NCBI GenBank assembly: GCA_030765065.1
Contig: CM060978.1
Coordinates: 55,270,421 to 55,334,420 of the forward strand
Length of the DNA: 64,000 bases
Direction of reading: 5' to 3'
DNA from: Deroplatys truncata
Lineage: Eukaryota; Arthropoda; Insecta; Mantodea; Mantidae
Part shown: one piece after another, positions 10,148 to 21,357 of the stretch
How positions within the stretch are numbered: position 1 is the stretch's first letter
Layout: the number at the start of each line of letters is the position of its first letter
Notes under the pieces: model-generated
What the model was told of the DNA's origin: nothing
The model's input: the letters and a program-made list of their open reading frames with translations, nothing else
Databases searched by the model: none
Position numbers and translations under genes: made by a program

Positions 10148-11379
10148 CACTACGTGATCAAAAGTATCCGAACACCTGGCTGAAAATGACGTACAGGTTC
10201 GTGGCGCCCTCCATCGGTAATGCTGAAAGTCAATATGGTGTTGGCCCACCCTTAGCCTTGATGACAGCGTTCACTCTCGCAGGCATACTTTCAATCAGGT
10301 GCTGGAAGGTTTCTTGGGGAATGGCAGCCCATTCTTCACGGAGTGCGGAACTGAGGAGAGGTATCGATGTAGGTCGGTGAGGCCTGCCACGATTTTGGCG
10401 TTCCAAAACATCCCAAAGGTGTTCTATAGGATTCAAGGCAGGTCTCTGTGCAGGCCAGTCCATTACAGGAATGTTATTACCGTGTAACCACTCCGCCACA
10501 GCCCGTGCAGTATGAACAGGCGCTCGATCGTGTTGAAAGATGCAATCGCCATCCCCGAATTGCCCTTCAACAGTGGGAAGCAAGAAGGTGCTTAAAATAT
10601 GAATGTAGGTCTGCGCTGTGATCGTGCCACGCAAAACAACAACGGGTGCAAGCCCCCTCCAGGAAAAACACGACCACACCATAAAACCACCACTTCCGAA
10701 TTTCACTGTTGGCACTACACACGCTGGCAGAATGACGTTCACCGGGCATTCGCCATACCCACACCCTGCCATCGAATCGCCACATTGTGTACCGTGATTT
10801 GTCACTCCACACAACGTTTTGCCACCGTTCAATCGTGTAATGTTGACGCTCCTTACACCAAGCGAGGCGTCGTTTGGCATTTTCCTGCGTGATGTGTGGC
10901 TTATGAGCAGCCGCTCGACCATGGAATCCAAGGTTTTTCACACCTCACGCCTAACTGTCATAGTATATGGTTTGGAATTCCTGTGTGATGGTCTGGATAG
11001 ATGTCTGTCTATTACTCTTTACGACCCTCTTCAAATGTCGACGGTCTCTGTCAGTCAACAGAGGAGGTCGGCCTTACGCTTTTGTGCTGTACATGTCCCT
11101 TCAGGTTTCCACTTAACTATCACATCAGAAACAGTGGACTTAGGGATGTTTAGGAGTGTGGAAATCTCGCGTACAGACTTCTGACACAAGTGACACCCAA
11201 TCACCTGACCACGTTTGAAGTCCGTGAGTTCCACGGAGCGTCCCATTCTGCTGTTTCACGATGTCTAATGACTATTGAGGTCACGGATAATGAGTACCAG
11301 GCAGTAGGTGGCAGCACAATGCACCTAAGATGAAAAACGTATGTTTGTGGGGTGTCCGGATACTTTTGATCACATAGTG
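10148..11379 (-). mobile_element. Tc1-like transposon, copy 2, with TA duplication
   Basis: The inverted repeats begin CACTACGTGATCAAAAGTAT on the left and CACTATGTGATCAAAAGTAT on the right, and a TA sits on both sides (10146-10147, 11380-11381), the classic target duplication. The element is 1232 bp and belongs to the same family as copy 1, in opposite orientation. Confidence 0.93.
10230..11246 (-). pseudogene. Tc1-like DD34E transposase, broken
   Basis: The start MGRSVELTDFKRG at 11246 is intact and opens the helix-turn-helix region. One base is missing near 11065 compared with copy 1, a 2-base insertion lies just upstream of the KNLGFHGRAAAH segment (near 10945), and an extra T near 10730 shifts frame before the DDE core. 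The core keeps VVWSD, HDRAPVH and NPIEHLWD, but the PDL preceding NPIE reads PAL. The C-terminal half is open as far as KGGPTPY. The minus-strand frame that looks 233 codons long enters from a shadow frame in its first third; only the part from [11 protein letters not shown] onward is real. Confidence 0.9.
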
Positions 11380-11381
11380 TA

Positions 11382-12055
11382 TGTTCTACTTCGTAATTGG
11401 GAAGTAAATCGAAGCACCGTCGAATCAGGATTCACTGGTTCACCTAAATATGTATATATTCACACACAAGTATTGTTGTATTATATGATACCAACAAAAT
11501 AATTGGCTAAAACACCACAAAAAAGAAAGCGCTTTTATGTCCCTTCGATAAATATCTAAAAACCGGTCACTAGATGGCAGCACACCTAAATAAGGTCTAA
11601 CGCAAGTTGGTGATATAAACCATAGCAAAAAGCTTGTGTTACTTTAAATAAATATCTAGAGTAAATAAGCAATTGTATTCTTCCTATTCCAAATGTTGCT
11701 ATTTTGTCCTAAAGATTCTATTTCAAGAGGAAAGTGTTTTAATGTTCGAGATTAGATTTTAAAAAGTTTAGTGCTGTGTGCTTCTGTCGGTTGACATATG
11801 AGAGATCACATACTAAATTATGAAATCTGGTTGTTTTCAGAAAGCAAATAAGTAAAATACATTGTTTCTGTCCAATTAGCTAAATACATTATAAGATTTT
11901 GTGTACCATGAGGAAGGCACAGGTGGCATCCTTTAAATCAGAGGGAGGGAGAGAGAATGAAAGTGAGAGATCTTGAGAGTACTTTGAAAAAGATGCTTAA
12001 TCGAAGTAACAAAAGGGATTAAGTTGTTGAATATGTAAGAGGGGGATTTACCCTT
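11382..12055. other. Unassigned AT-rich stretch
   Basis: No coding, RNA or repeat signal recognised beyond short AT-rich runs. Confidence 0.3.
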
Positions 12056-12872
12056 ATTTTTACCTTCTCTACTACGTATAGTAAGTAGCGGAAGTATTGT
12101 ATTTCACCCAAAAATTCGATACCGAGATTTCACCAGAAATATATGTTTTGAGACCTCCTGAATCCAAAAAAACCGCATAACAGCATCACAGTTATGTGAA
12201 CAGCATAACTCAGAAACGAACAGTCGGATAAACACCAAACTTGCTATTTAGGTTCAGTATCTTCCAGAGATGCGACACGAAGGTTTCCAAGAAAATCCCC
12301 CCACCCCAGATTACCCTTCACATGGAACATTTTTCGAAAATTTTAATTTTCTCAAAAATGGCTCTAACGATTTTGATTAAAATATCACATGCTTAAGATA
12401 TTTTCATGACAAATAAAATGTATATTTCGAATTTTCTGGGAATGTCTCCAAATATTTTCTTCATTGTGAACGACTTTTGCATAACTGGTAAACCATACTA
12501 CAAATTTTACTACACAAAAATGTAGATCGCGTTAAAATACACAATTTATGTCATACACGATTTTGTTGTTGAGTGAACCATTTTCGAGATATTGCTTGTT
12601 ATTCGCTTAAATTTTCCAATACTTATAGTTTTTCTCAAATTCGTTATTCATTTTTTTTGTCCTGATAGTGCAAAGAGAATGGAATACTCCACATAGCAAC
12701 CAGCTCTTAAACGCTTAAAGCCAATTCCCCTTGCATCTACAAGAAAATTAGCAATAAGATTAACATCTCGATATCTCGACTAACATGAAGCATATGGGGA
12801 ATAATCGTTTGTAAAAATAGTTTGTACAGGAGTAGAGAAAGTCATATGAGTGTAACACATCAGATTTTCAAT
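12056..12872 (-). mobile_element. R1a repeat, nearly full length
   Basis: The minus-strand 3' end (TTTACCTTCTCTACTACG) is at 12056 and the 5' end CATCAGATTTTC near 12872. The CA tract is lost and replaced by a short duplication of CAGCAT. Confidence 0.75.
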
Positions 12873-13208
12873 ACTTAATTTCTCAAATGGGAATTCGTTA
12901 TTCATTTTTTTTTGTCTTGGATATGCAAAGAGTATTAATCTGTGGCAAAGTGAATGGTGTTGCACCTAGCAACCAGCTATTAAGAGATATGTCGATGCTT
13001 AAAGTCTACTGTATTTCTATATTGCCCTTGCAATTACAAAACAAGAGGAACATAGTAGGCCTTAAGCGATAGTCAAATATTTTTAGAACTGGTCGCTATG
13101 TGTAAAATGTAATTCTCTTTGCATGAAATAGATGGAGAATAAGAGTTTGTAAAAATAGTTTGTACAAGAGTAGAGAAAGTCATGTGAGTGTAACACATCA
13201 GATTTTTT
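12873..13208 (-). mobile_element. R1a 5' fragment
   Basis: Only the first ~330 bp of R1a is present, of a variant with GTCTTGGATATGCAAAGAG also seen at 26800, 38090, 40510 and 54980. It lies immediately upstream, in R1 direction, of the R1a copy at 12056-12872. Confidence 0.65.
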
Positions 13209-13860
13209 TAAGTGAAAATTCAAGAATTTTATTTATGAGTATATTAATATGTGTAGTTTTTCTTGGGTCAAATTTTAATTCATTAATGTTTTATTTGAAA
13301 TTGATTTTTATTGCAGTTAGGTTCTTTAACTTAAACATTTATTTATATGCACTTAAAGCAGAATGGGTAACATTTACATTCTCACTTAAACATTCAACCA
13401 AAGACCCCCCAAAAAGGATTATATTTCGCAATTAATTTAATTATTTTACTAAAGAAGTTAGTAACAGGAAGTAAAATCTGCCCTATGTTACTTTTATTTG
13501 AACTTACCGTAAAAGAAAAGTATTAGTCACGCCTTCCACAGAGAGCGGTACCTCAAGTGTGTGGATCGAGTGCTAGGTTATGACAGCGCGTGTTTACAAC
13601 TTGTTCTACCTTCACGAAAATTACGATTTATATAAAACAAAACTCGTAAATTGTGGCAAAACTATACACTTGGGGAAGAAAGTCAAGATACAAAACATGC
13701 AGATCAGCTGCTGTTACGTCTTTTACTTCAATAAGACATGCCTTTATGGCTCCATATTCGAATTAGGCCATGAAAATTGTGCAAAACTTGTGTACCTTGT
13801 AACATGATGACATCTATAGCCCTTCCATCCGGCATAATATTATTAGTAGTGATAGTACGA
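13209..13860. other. Unassigned AT-rich stretch
   Basis: Two frames of 75-91 codons are AT-driven and have no recognisable motif. Confidence 0.3.
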
Positions 13861-14148
13861 TATATTAAATAAAGAATTATCCGGGTTTGTGGGCCGTGTT
13901 CTACTGAGATTCTTCTTCTTCTTCTTCCCAGCCGTTTCGTCTGCGACTGCGGCAGACATCTGTGAAACTTCACAGTCGCTGTTGAAACTTCTGTCATAAC
14001 ACTTCGACCTCACCACTGCCACTGAAGATGCCTGCCGCAGTCGAAGACGAAACGTCTGGGAAGAAGAAGGTAGACTCTACAAGGCCGAATAATACTTTAT
14101 TTAATATTGACACCGGTCATGAAAACCTACGAATTTCAATGAGCAATA
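13861..14148 (+). mobile_element. Penelope-like or LINE terminal sequence with an inverted pair
   Basis: Two copies of a GAAACG-containing motif face each other: 13915-13960 (minus) and 14018-14070 (plus). Both share CTGCCGCAGTCG, GACGAAACG and GGGAAGAAG. The right part ends TTGACACCGG.CATGAAA.CCTACG (14106-14134), matched in reverse at 53615-53650. This 'TGAAGATG...GGCGAAACGT' plus 'GACACCGGCCGTGAAAGCC' signature is common at the ends of Penelope-like elements in invertebrates (recalled, not searched). No protein remains. Confidence 0.42.
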
Positions 14149-14150
14149 TA

Positions 14151-15441
14151 CGGGTCATTCAAATGAAACCCGCTCACTTGTGTAAAGTAACGGTAACGAT
14201 TTTACTAACTCAAAAATAGTCGCCAAATACCGTTGGCACATTTATCCCATTGCGACACTAGTCGGTTGATTCCATCTTTGAAGAAGCTAGTAGGCTGCTG
14301 TCGGATCCAGGCCTGGACCCATTCACACACTTCGTCGTCCGATGTGAATCGATGTCCGCGAATAGCTTGTTTCAGAGGTCTATAAACATGAAATTTATAG
14401 GTCTGGACTGTACGGTGGATGTTCCAGCGTTTCCCATCGAAACTGCTGCAATGTCATCTCCACCGCATTGGCAGTGTGTGGGTAAGCATTATCATGCAGG
14501 AGAATAACGCCATTGGACAACATACCTGGGCGTTTCGACTTGATGGCTCGTCTAAGGTTCTGTAAAGTGGCTTGATAACGCTGGGCATTGATGGTGGTTC
14601 GCCGTTCCAGGAACTTCACAAGCAGTGGGCCCTTGTGGTCAAAAAAGGACATCATGACCTTACCAGAACTGGTGTGCATGGCCTTTGGTTTCTTTGGAGG
14701 TGGTGAAGTCGCATGTTTCCACTGCTTGCTCTGACGCTTGCTTTACGGTTAAAATGGTGACATGTTTCGTTACTAGTGACAATATGCGACAGAAAGCGTA
14801 TTCCTCCTCATGATAACGTTGCAGATGACTCAAAGACAGTGCCATTCGAGTATTGAGCTGTTCGGCAGTCAGTTGGTGGGGAACCCACTGCGCACAAACT
14901 TTTCGAAATTTCAAGTCTTGGTGCATTATGGTGTGAATGGTGCCCACGCTAATACCCATAACAGATGGATCTCGTCCACGGTGATTCTGCGGTTACCCAA
15001 GACTAAAGCATTCACTTCCGCAATAATTTCAGATGTGATGACACGATGAGGCTGTCCAGGATGAGCATCATCTTCCAGTAACTCGCGCCCCTCAAGGAAT
15101 CTTTTGCGCCATTCCACCACACTTGAACGACACAGACTGTACTCACCGTATACAGCTTTCATCCGTCGATACATTTCACGGCCTCCAAATCCCTCAGCTG
15201 TTAAAAATCGAATCACTCCTCGTTGTTCCTGCTTACTCGCCTTCATGTTCAGTAGTGGACGATAACTTGTGTGACCATCTTCTATTCGGCGTGAAACCAC
15301 ACTGTCACTATGAAACGTCAAACGTTGCGCACGCTACAGTCGCTTTACCAATAGATGGTGCCACCATACACGCAGTTACGTGGCCATCTTACGTATAATG
15401 CAAAGTTAGACGCACTGACCAGGTTTCATTTGAATGCCCCT
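14151..15441 (-). mobile_element. mariner-like element
   Basis: The ends are inverted: CGGGTCATTCAAATGAAACC on the left and AGGGGCATTCAAATGAAACC on the right (reverse complement). TA flanks the left end (14149-14150) and the right end (15442-15443). About 1291 bp, the usual mariner length. Confidence 0.88.
14205..15321 (-). pseudogene. mariner-like transposase, broken
   Basis: The N-terminal helix-turn-helix part is open (EQRGVIRFLTAEGFGGRE, RSSVVEWRKRF, then PGQPHRV). The DDE-type core follows in shifted frames: TSNET at the place of the first catalytic acid, HDNAYPHTANAV with the second, and PPYSPDL before the third. At the first site Asp appears replaced by Asn. After SPDL the sequence jumps to KFHVYRPLKQAIRG, so the residues that normally carry the third Asp are deleted. 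The tail runs DKCANGIWRLFLS to a stop at 14205. At least three frameshifts. The family looks like the insect mariner group whose N-terminus is often annotated SETMAR-like. Non-functional. Confidence 0.85.
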
Positions 15442-15545
15442 TATAGTATAATAGGATATATTGTTTTTTAGCGAAACAGATCGGTTATTTCTTCTAACGC
15501 ATATAGTACACATATTTAGACGGTAGGAAATAAATACAAGGAACC

Positions 15546-16396
15546 ATTTTTTCTTCTTTCTTCTTTCTCTATTACGTGAGATGGGGAAGTATTGCGTTCC
15601 ACCCAAAAATTCGATATCGAGATTTCACCGGAAATGCGTGTCTTGAGTCTCCAAAATCCGAATAAAGCCCTTTTAGAAAAAGGTCCGTGTGCGTCTGTGT
15701 GTCTGTGAACAGCATAACTCAAAAACGAAAATTCGGATAAATACCAAACTGGTATTTAGGTTCAGTATCTTTTACAGGTGCGACACAAAGATTTTCAAGA
15801 AAATCCCCCACCCCAGACTACTCTTTACATGGAACAGTTTTCGAAAATTTTAAGTTTCTTAAAAATGGGTCTATCGATTTTCATTAAAATATCATATATT
15901 TAAGGTATTTTAATGCCAAAAAATCTATATCTTGAATTTCTCGAGAATGTCCCCAAACGTCCCCATCTTTCTGGATGGCTTTCGCATAACTGTAAACCGC
16001 AAAAGATAGACAACATTTTTCTACACAAAAAATATAGAGCTCCTTAGAACACACAATTTGTGTCACATATTTTTTTTTTGTGGAGTGAGCCATTTCGTTG
16101 TTATTTGTTTGAATTTTCCAATGCTATAATTTTTCCCAAATGGGAATCGTTATTCGTTTTTTTATGTCCTGTACATACAAAGAGAATGGAATGCGCCACA
16201 TAGCAACCAGCTCTTAAAACATTTGACTATCGCTTAAAGCCTACTATATTCCCCTTGTACCTACAAGAAAATTAACAATAAGATAGTTTCTGTAAATGTT
16301 TATTTCAATTAATGTGTAGTAGATGGAGAATAAGCGTTTGTAAAAAGGGTTTTGTACAAGAGTGGAGAAAGTCATTTGAGTGTAATACATAAGATT
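15546..16396 (-). mobile_element. R1a repeat, diverged full length
   Basis: The minus-strand 3' end (CTTTCTCTATTACGTGAG) is near 15560 and the 5' end (AGTGTAATACATAAGATTC) near 16396. The CA tract is short. Confidence 0.72.
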
Positions 16397-16984
16397 CTTT
16401 TAACCTCACTGTAACGTTCAATATATTTATAATCATCGTGTAGGCCCAGAAAACTTCACTAGTCGCCACTGAGTAAGACATTTCTAGCACATAGCTAGAG
16501 ATATAACGGTTTGTCAACGATCCTTCCAGGAACTTCAGATTATATTATATTCCCAGGTTTAACGATAATTTATTGGGTTTTAATCTGCCATGCTGTGAAA
16601 CAGAGGAATAACACAAGCGGTGGTAGATTAAAGGGAACGGACAATGGAAATGCACAAGAAATGCAGTACCTACACGGATGTGGGACTCCCCAAGGTCCCG
16701 GGACAGGATCCCGCTACTGCAGCAGCCTCCCTGCTGGGAGAGGTGTGTGTGTGATCTACAGGTAGGCTGGACATACCTAACGCGCTGTTAAATTCCTTTG
16801 TTTGTGTTGTTGTGAGTCGACCCCTGGGGCAAAGTTTACCTGCCTGCGGTTCCATTCTCTTGAGGTATCTGCTGAATGTTCTCTCTGGTACCTTACTGAC
16901 ACGCTGTGAGACGCTGATTAGCGATCTATTAGTGACGCGTCTTCACTCTAAACACTTTCACTACTTATATTAATCTTGTACTGA
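16397..16984. other. Unassigned stretch left of the minisatellite
   Basis: It includes a moderately GC-rich segment at 16660-16860 with GGGACTCCCCAAGGTCCCGG and a short GT run. No gene recognised. Confidence 0.3.
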
Positions 16985-18200
16985 CTGCTCTGTTACTGTA
17001 GTGATGCATTGATAGGCTGAACTGTGTTCTGTAGTGGCGTATTGATAGGCTAAACTGTATTTTGTTACTGTAGTGACGCATTGATAGGCTGAATTGTGTT
17101 TTGTAGTGACGCATTGGTAGGCTGAATTGTGTTTTGTAGTGACGCATTGGTAGGCTGAACTGGGTTCTGTAGTGACGCATTGATAGGCTGAAATGTGTTC
17201 TGTGTTGACGCATTGATAGGCTGAACTGTGTTCTGTAGTGACGCATTGATAGGGAACTGTGTTCTGTAGTGACGCATTGATATGCTGAATTGTGTTCTGT
17301 GTTGACGCATTGATAGGCTGAACTGTGTTCTGTAGTGACGCATTGATATGCTGAACTGTGTTTTGTAGTGACGCATTGATATGCTGAACTGTGTTTGTGT
17401 TGACGCATTGATATGCTGAATTGTGTTCCGTGTTGACGCATTGATAGGCTGAACTGTGTTCTGTAGTGACGCATTGATATGCTGAACTGTGTTTTGTGTT
17501 GACGCATTTATAGGCTGAACTGTGTTCTGTAGTGACGCATTGATAGGCTGTGTTCTGTTACTGTAGTGACGCATTGATAGGCTGAACTGTGTTCTGTAGT
17601 GACGCATTGATAGGCTGTGTTCTGTTACTCTAGTAACGCATTGATAGATGAACTGTGTTCTGTTACTCTAGTAACGCATTGATAGATGAACTGTGTTCTG
17701 TTACTCTAGAAACGCATTGATAGACTGAACTGTGTTCTGTTACTGTAGTGACGCATTGATAGTCTGAACTGTGTTCTGTTACTCTAGTAACGCATTGATA
17801 GATGAACTGTGTTCTGTTACTCTAGAAATGCATTGATACACTGAACTGTGTTCTGTTACAGTGGTGACGTATTGATAAGCTGAACTGTGTCCTGCTACTG
17901 TAGTGACGCACTCGTAAGCTGAAAGTATTTTGTTTCCGTAGTGATGCATTGTTAGGCTGAACAGTGTTCTGTTACAGTGGTGACGTATTGATAAGCTGAA
18001 CTGTGTCCTGTTACTGTAGTGCCGCACTCGTAAGCTGAAAGTATTTTGTTTCCGTAGTGATGCATTGTTAGGCTGAACAGTGTTCTGTTACAGTGGTGAC
18101 GTATTGATAAGCTGAACTGTGTCCTGCTACTGTAGTGACGTTCTAGTAGGCTGAATAGTGTTCCGTTACAGTAGTAACGCATTGATAGGTTGAACAGTGT
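16985..18200. repeat. Minisatellite, 33/39-bp domain
   Basis: Units read like GTAGTGACGCATTGATAGG then CTGAACTGTGTTCT. Many units are 33 bp; others are 39 bp because of an extra TTACTG. Roughly 33-36 units. Because 33 and 39 are multiples of three, one minus-strand frame stays open for up to 180 codons with no coding meaning. Confidence 0.95.
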
Positions 18201-20795
18201 CCTGTTACTGTAGTAACACAAAAAAAGACTGAACAGTGTATCTGTCACAATAGTAACGCACCAACAGACTGAATAGTGTTTTCCGTTACAGTAGTAACGC
18301 ACCAGCAGACTGAATAGTGTTTTCTGTTACAGTAGTAACGCACCAACAGACTGAACAGTGCTTTCTGTTACAATAGTAACGCGCCAACAGACTGAATAGT
18401 GTTTTCTGTTACAATAGTAACGCACCAACAGACTGAACAGTGTTTTCTGTTACAATAGTAACGCACCAACAGACTGAATAGTGTTTTCTGTCACAATAGT
18501 AACGCACCAACAGACTGAACAGTGTTTTCTGTTACAATAGTAACGCACCAACAGACTGTATAGTGTTTTCTGTTACAATAGTAACGCACCAACAGACTGA
18601 ATAGTGTTTTCTGTTACAATAGTAACGCACCAACAGACTGAACAGTGTTTCTGTCACAATAGTAACGCACCAACAGACTGAACAGTGTTTTCTGTTACAA
18701 TAGTAACGCACCAACAGACTGAATAGTGTATCTGTCACAATAGAAACGCACCAACAGACTGAATAGTGTATCTGTCACAATAGTAACGCACCAACAGACT
18801 GAATAGTGTTTTCTGTTACAATAGTAACGCACCAATAAACTGAACAGTGTTTTCTGTTACAATAGTAACGCACCAATAGACTGAACAGTGTTTTCTGTTA
18901 CAATAGTAACGCACCAACAGAATGAACAGTGTTTTCTGTTACAATAGTAACGCACCAACAGACTGAAAAGTGTTTTCTGTTACACTAGTAACGCACCAAC
19001 AAACTGAATAGTGTTTTCTGTTACAATAGTAACGCACCAACAGACTTAATAGTGTTTGCTGTTACAATATTAACGCACCAACAGACTGAATAGTGTTTTC
19101 TGTTACAATAGTAACGCACCAACAGACTGAATAGTGTTTTCTGTTACAATAGTAACGCACCAACAGACTGAATAGTGTTTTCTGTTACAATAGTAACGCA
19201 CCAACAGACTGAACAGTGTTTTCTGTTACAGTAGTAACGCACCAACAGACTGAATAGTGTTTTCTGTTACAATAGTAACGTACCAACAGACTGAATAGTG
19301 TTTTCTGTTACAATAGTAACGCACCAACAGACTGAATAGTGTTTTCTGTTACAATAGTAACGCACCAATAGACTGAATTGTGTTTTCTGTTACAATAGTA
19401 ACGCACCAACAGCCTGAATTGTGTTTTCTGTTACATTAGTAACGCACCAATAGACTGAATAGTGTTTTCTGTTACAATAGTAACGCACCAACAGACTGAA
19501 CAGTGTTTTCTGTTACAATAGTAACACACCAACAGACTGAACAGTGTTTTCTGTTACAATAGTAACGCTCCAATAGACTGAACAGTGTTTTCTGTTACAA
19601 TAGTAACGCACCAACAGACTGAACAGTGTTTTCTGTTACAATAGTAACGCACCAATAGACTGAACAGTGTTTTCTGTTACAATAGTAACGCACCAACAGA
19701 CTGAACAGTTTTTTCTGTTACAATTGTGTAGCACCAACAGACTGAATAGTGTTTTCTGCTACAATAGTTACGCACCAACAGACTGAACAGTGTTTTCTGT
19801 TACAATTGTATAGCACCAACAGACTGAATAGTGTTTTCTATTACAATAGTAACGCACCAACAGACTGAATAGTGTTTTATTTTACAATAGTAACGCACCA
19901 ACAGACTGAACAGTGTTTTCTGTTACAATAGTAACGCACCAACAGACTGAACAGTGTTTTCTGTTACAATAGTAACGCACCAACAAACTGAATAGTGTTT
20001 TCTATTACAATAGTAACGCACCAACAGACTGAATAGTGTTTTATTTTACAATAGTAACGCACCAACAGACTGAACAGTGTTTTCTGTTGCAATAGTAACG
20101 CACCAACAGACTGAATAGTGTTTTCTGTTACAATAGTAACGCACCAACAGACTGAACAGTGTTTTCTATTACAATAGTAACGCACCAACAGACTGAATAG
20201 TGTTTTCTATTACAATAGTAACGCACCAACCGACTGAATAGTATTTTCTATTACAATAGTAACGCACCAACAGACTGGATAGTGTTTTCTTTTACAATAG
20301 TAACGCACCAACACACAGAATTGTGTTTTCTGTTACAATAGTAACGCACCAACAGACTGAACAGTGTTTTCTTTTACAATAGTAACGCAGCAACAGACTG
20401 GATAGTGTTTTCTTTTACAATAGTAACGCACCAACAGACTGAATAGTGTTTTCTGTTACAATAGTAACGCACCAATAGACTGAATTGTGTTTTCTGTTAC
20501 AATAGTAACGCACCAACAGACTGAATAGTGTTTTCTGTTACAATAGTAACGCACCAATAGACTGAATTGTGTTTTCTGTTACAATAGTAACGCACCAACA
20601 GACTGAATAGTGTTTTCTGTTACAATAGTAACGCACCAACAGACTGAATAGTGTTTTCTGTTACAATAGTAACGCACCAACAGACTGAATAGTGTTTTCT
20701 GTTACAATAGTAACGCACCAATAGACTGAATTGTGTTTTCTGTTACAATAGTAACGCACCAATAGACTGAATTGTGAATGGGCTGAACAGTGCTT
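18201..20795. repeat. Minisatellite, 41-bp domain
   Basis: About 63 units of exactly 41 bp, reading GTTACAATAGTAACGCACC then AACAGACTGAATAGTGTTTTCT. Each unit contains the perfect palindrome GTTAC-AATA-GTAAC. Variant units recur 82 and 164 bp apart (2 and 4 units), showing local higher-order duplication. Confidence 0.96.
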
Positions 20796-21357
20796 TCTGG
20801 TATCAAAGTTACAGACTAGCAGGATGAATATTAGTCTACTGAAGAAAACAATGAAGACCAGAGTAATCCCACATCTCTGAAATAGCTAAAGAAGCTCGAA
20901 CTGTCAAAAGTGAATTCTTAATGTTGCTACTATAATCATAAATCAAAGTATATTTTCCTGCTGATAACTTTACAAAACTCCCCTATCACTACTTATTTGA
21001 CCATAATTACTGCTTGCTTTTGGGCAGTTTATACAATACAGTTTTAAAACTTTTACAACTAATAGTTTTGTGTCCGACTGCATATCGTTTTCCTTGTCTA
21101 TTGTTTAAAAATAACGTTGCAGACGAATTGAACCAATATCGAAACATTAGCGGCACAATTTCATCAGAGAGTTTCATTTCTCTATAATGGTGGATGGATA
21201 ATTTAGTTTTTACTTTACTTTCACACTTTTTTTGGACCTTTTTAAAATAATCTGTTTAATATTATTTATAAATTTCCCCTTTCACAATCAAATAACTGAT
21301 AACTCTGTTTTATGAAGCGCCAGGGCTTAAGAGTGGCACTTAGATATTTCGGAAGAC
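20796..21357. other. Unassigned AT-rich stretch right of the minisatellite
   Basis: No coding, RNA or repeat signal recognised. Confidence 0.3.

Noticed and set aside
10230..10931. A single 233-codon Tc1 transposase frame
   Set aside because: Its first third is read in the wrong frame; the true protein path needs a frameshift near 10730, shown by comparison with copy 1.
16965..17607. Two minus-strand frames of 180 codons with repeated H-Y-R-T-Q-F-S or N-A-S-L-Q-N units
   Set aside because: They arise because the minisatellite period here is 33 or 39 bp, multiples of three; the frames close once the period becomes 41 bp. No start context, no composition of a real protein.
16985..20795. CRISPR array
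   Set aside because: Repeats are contiguous without unique spacers, degenerate, and lie in a eukaryotic genome; it is a minisatellite.
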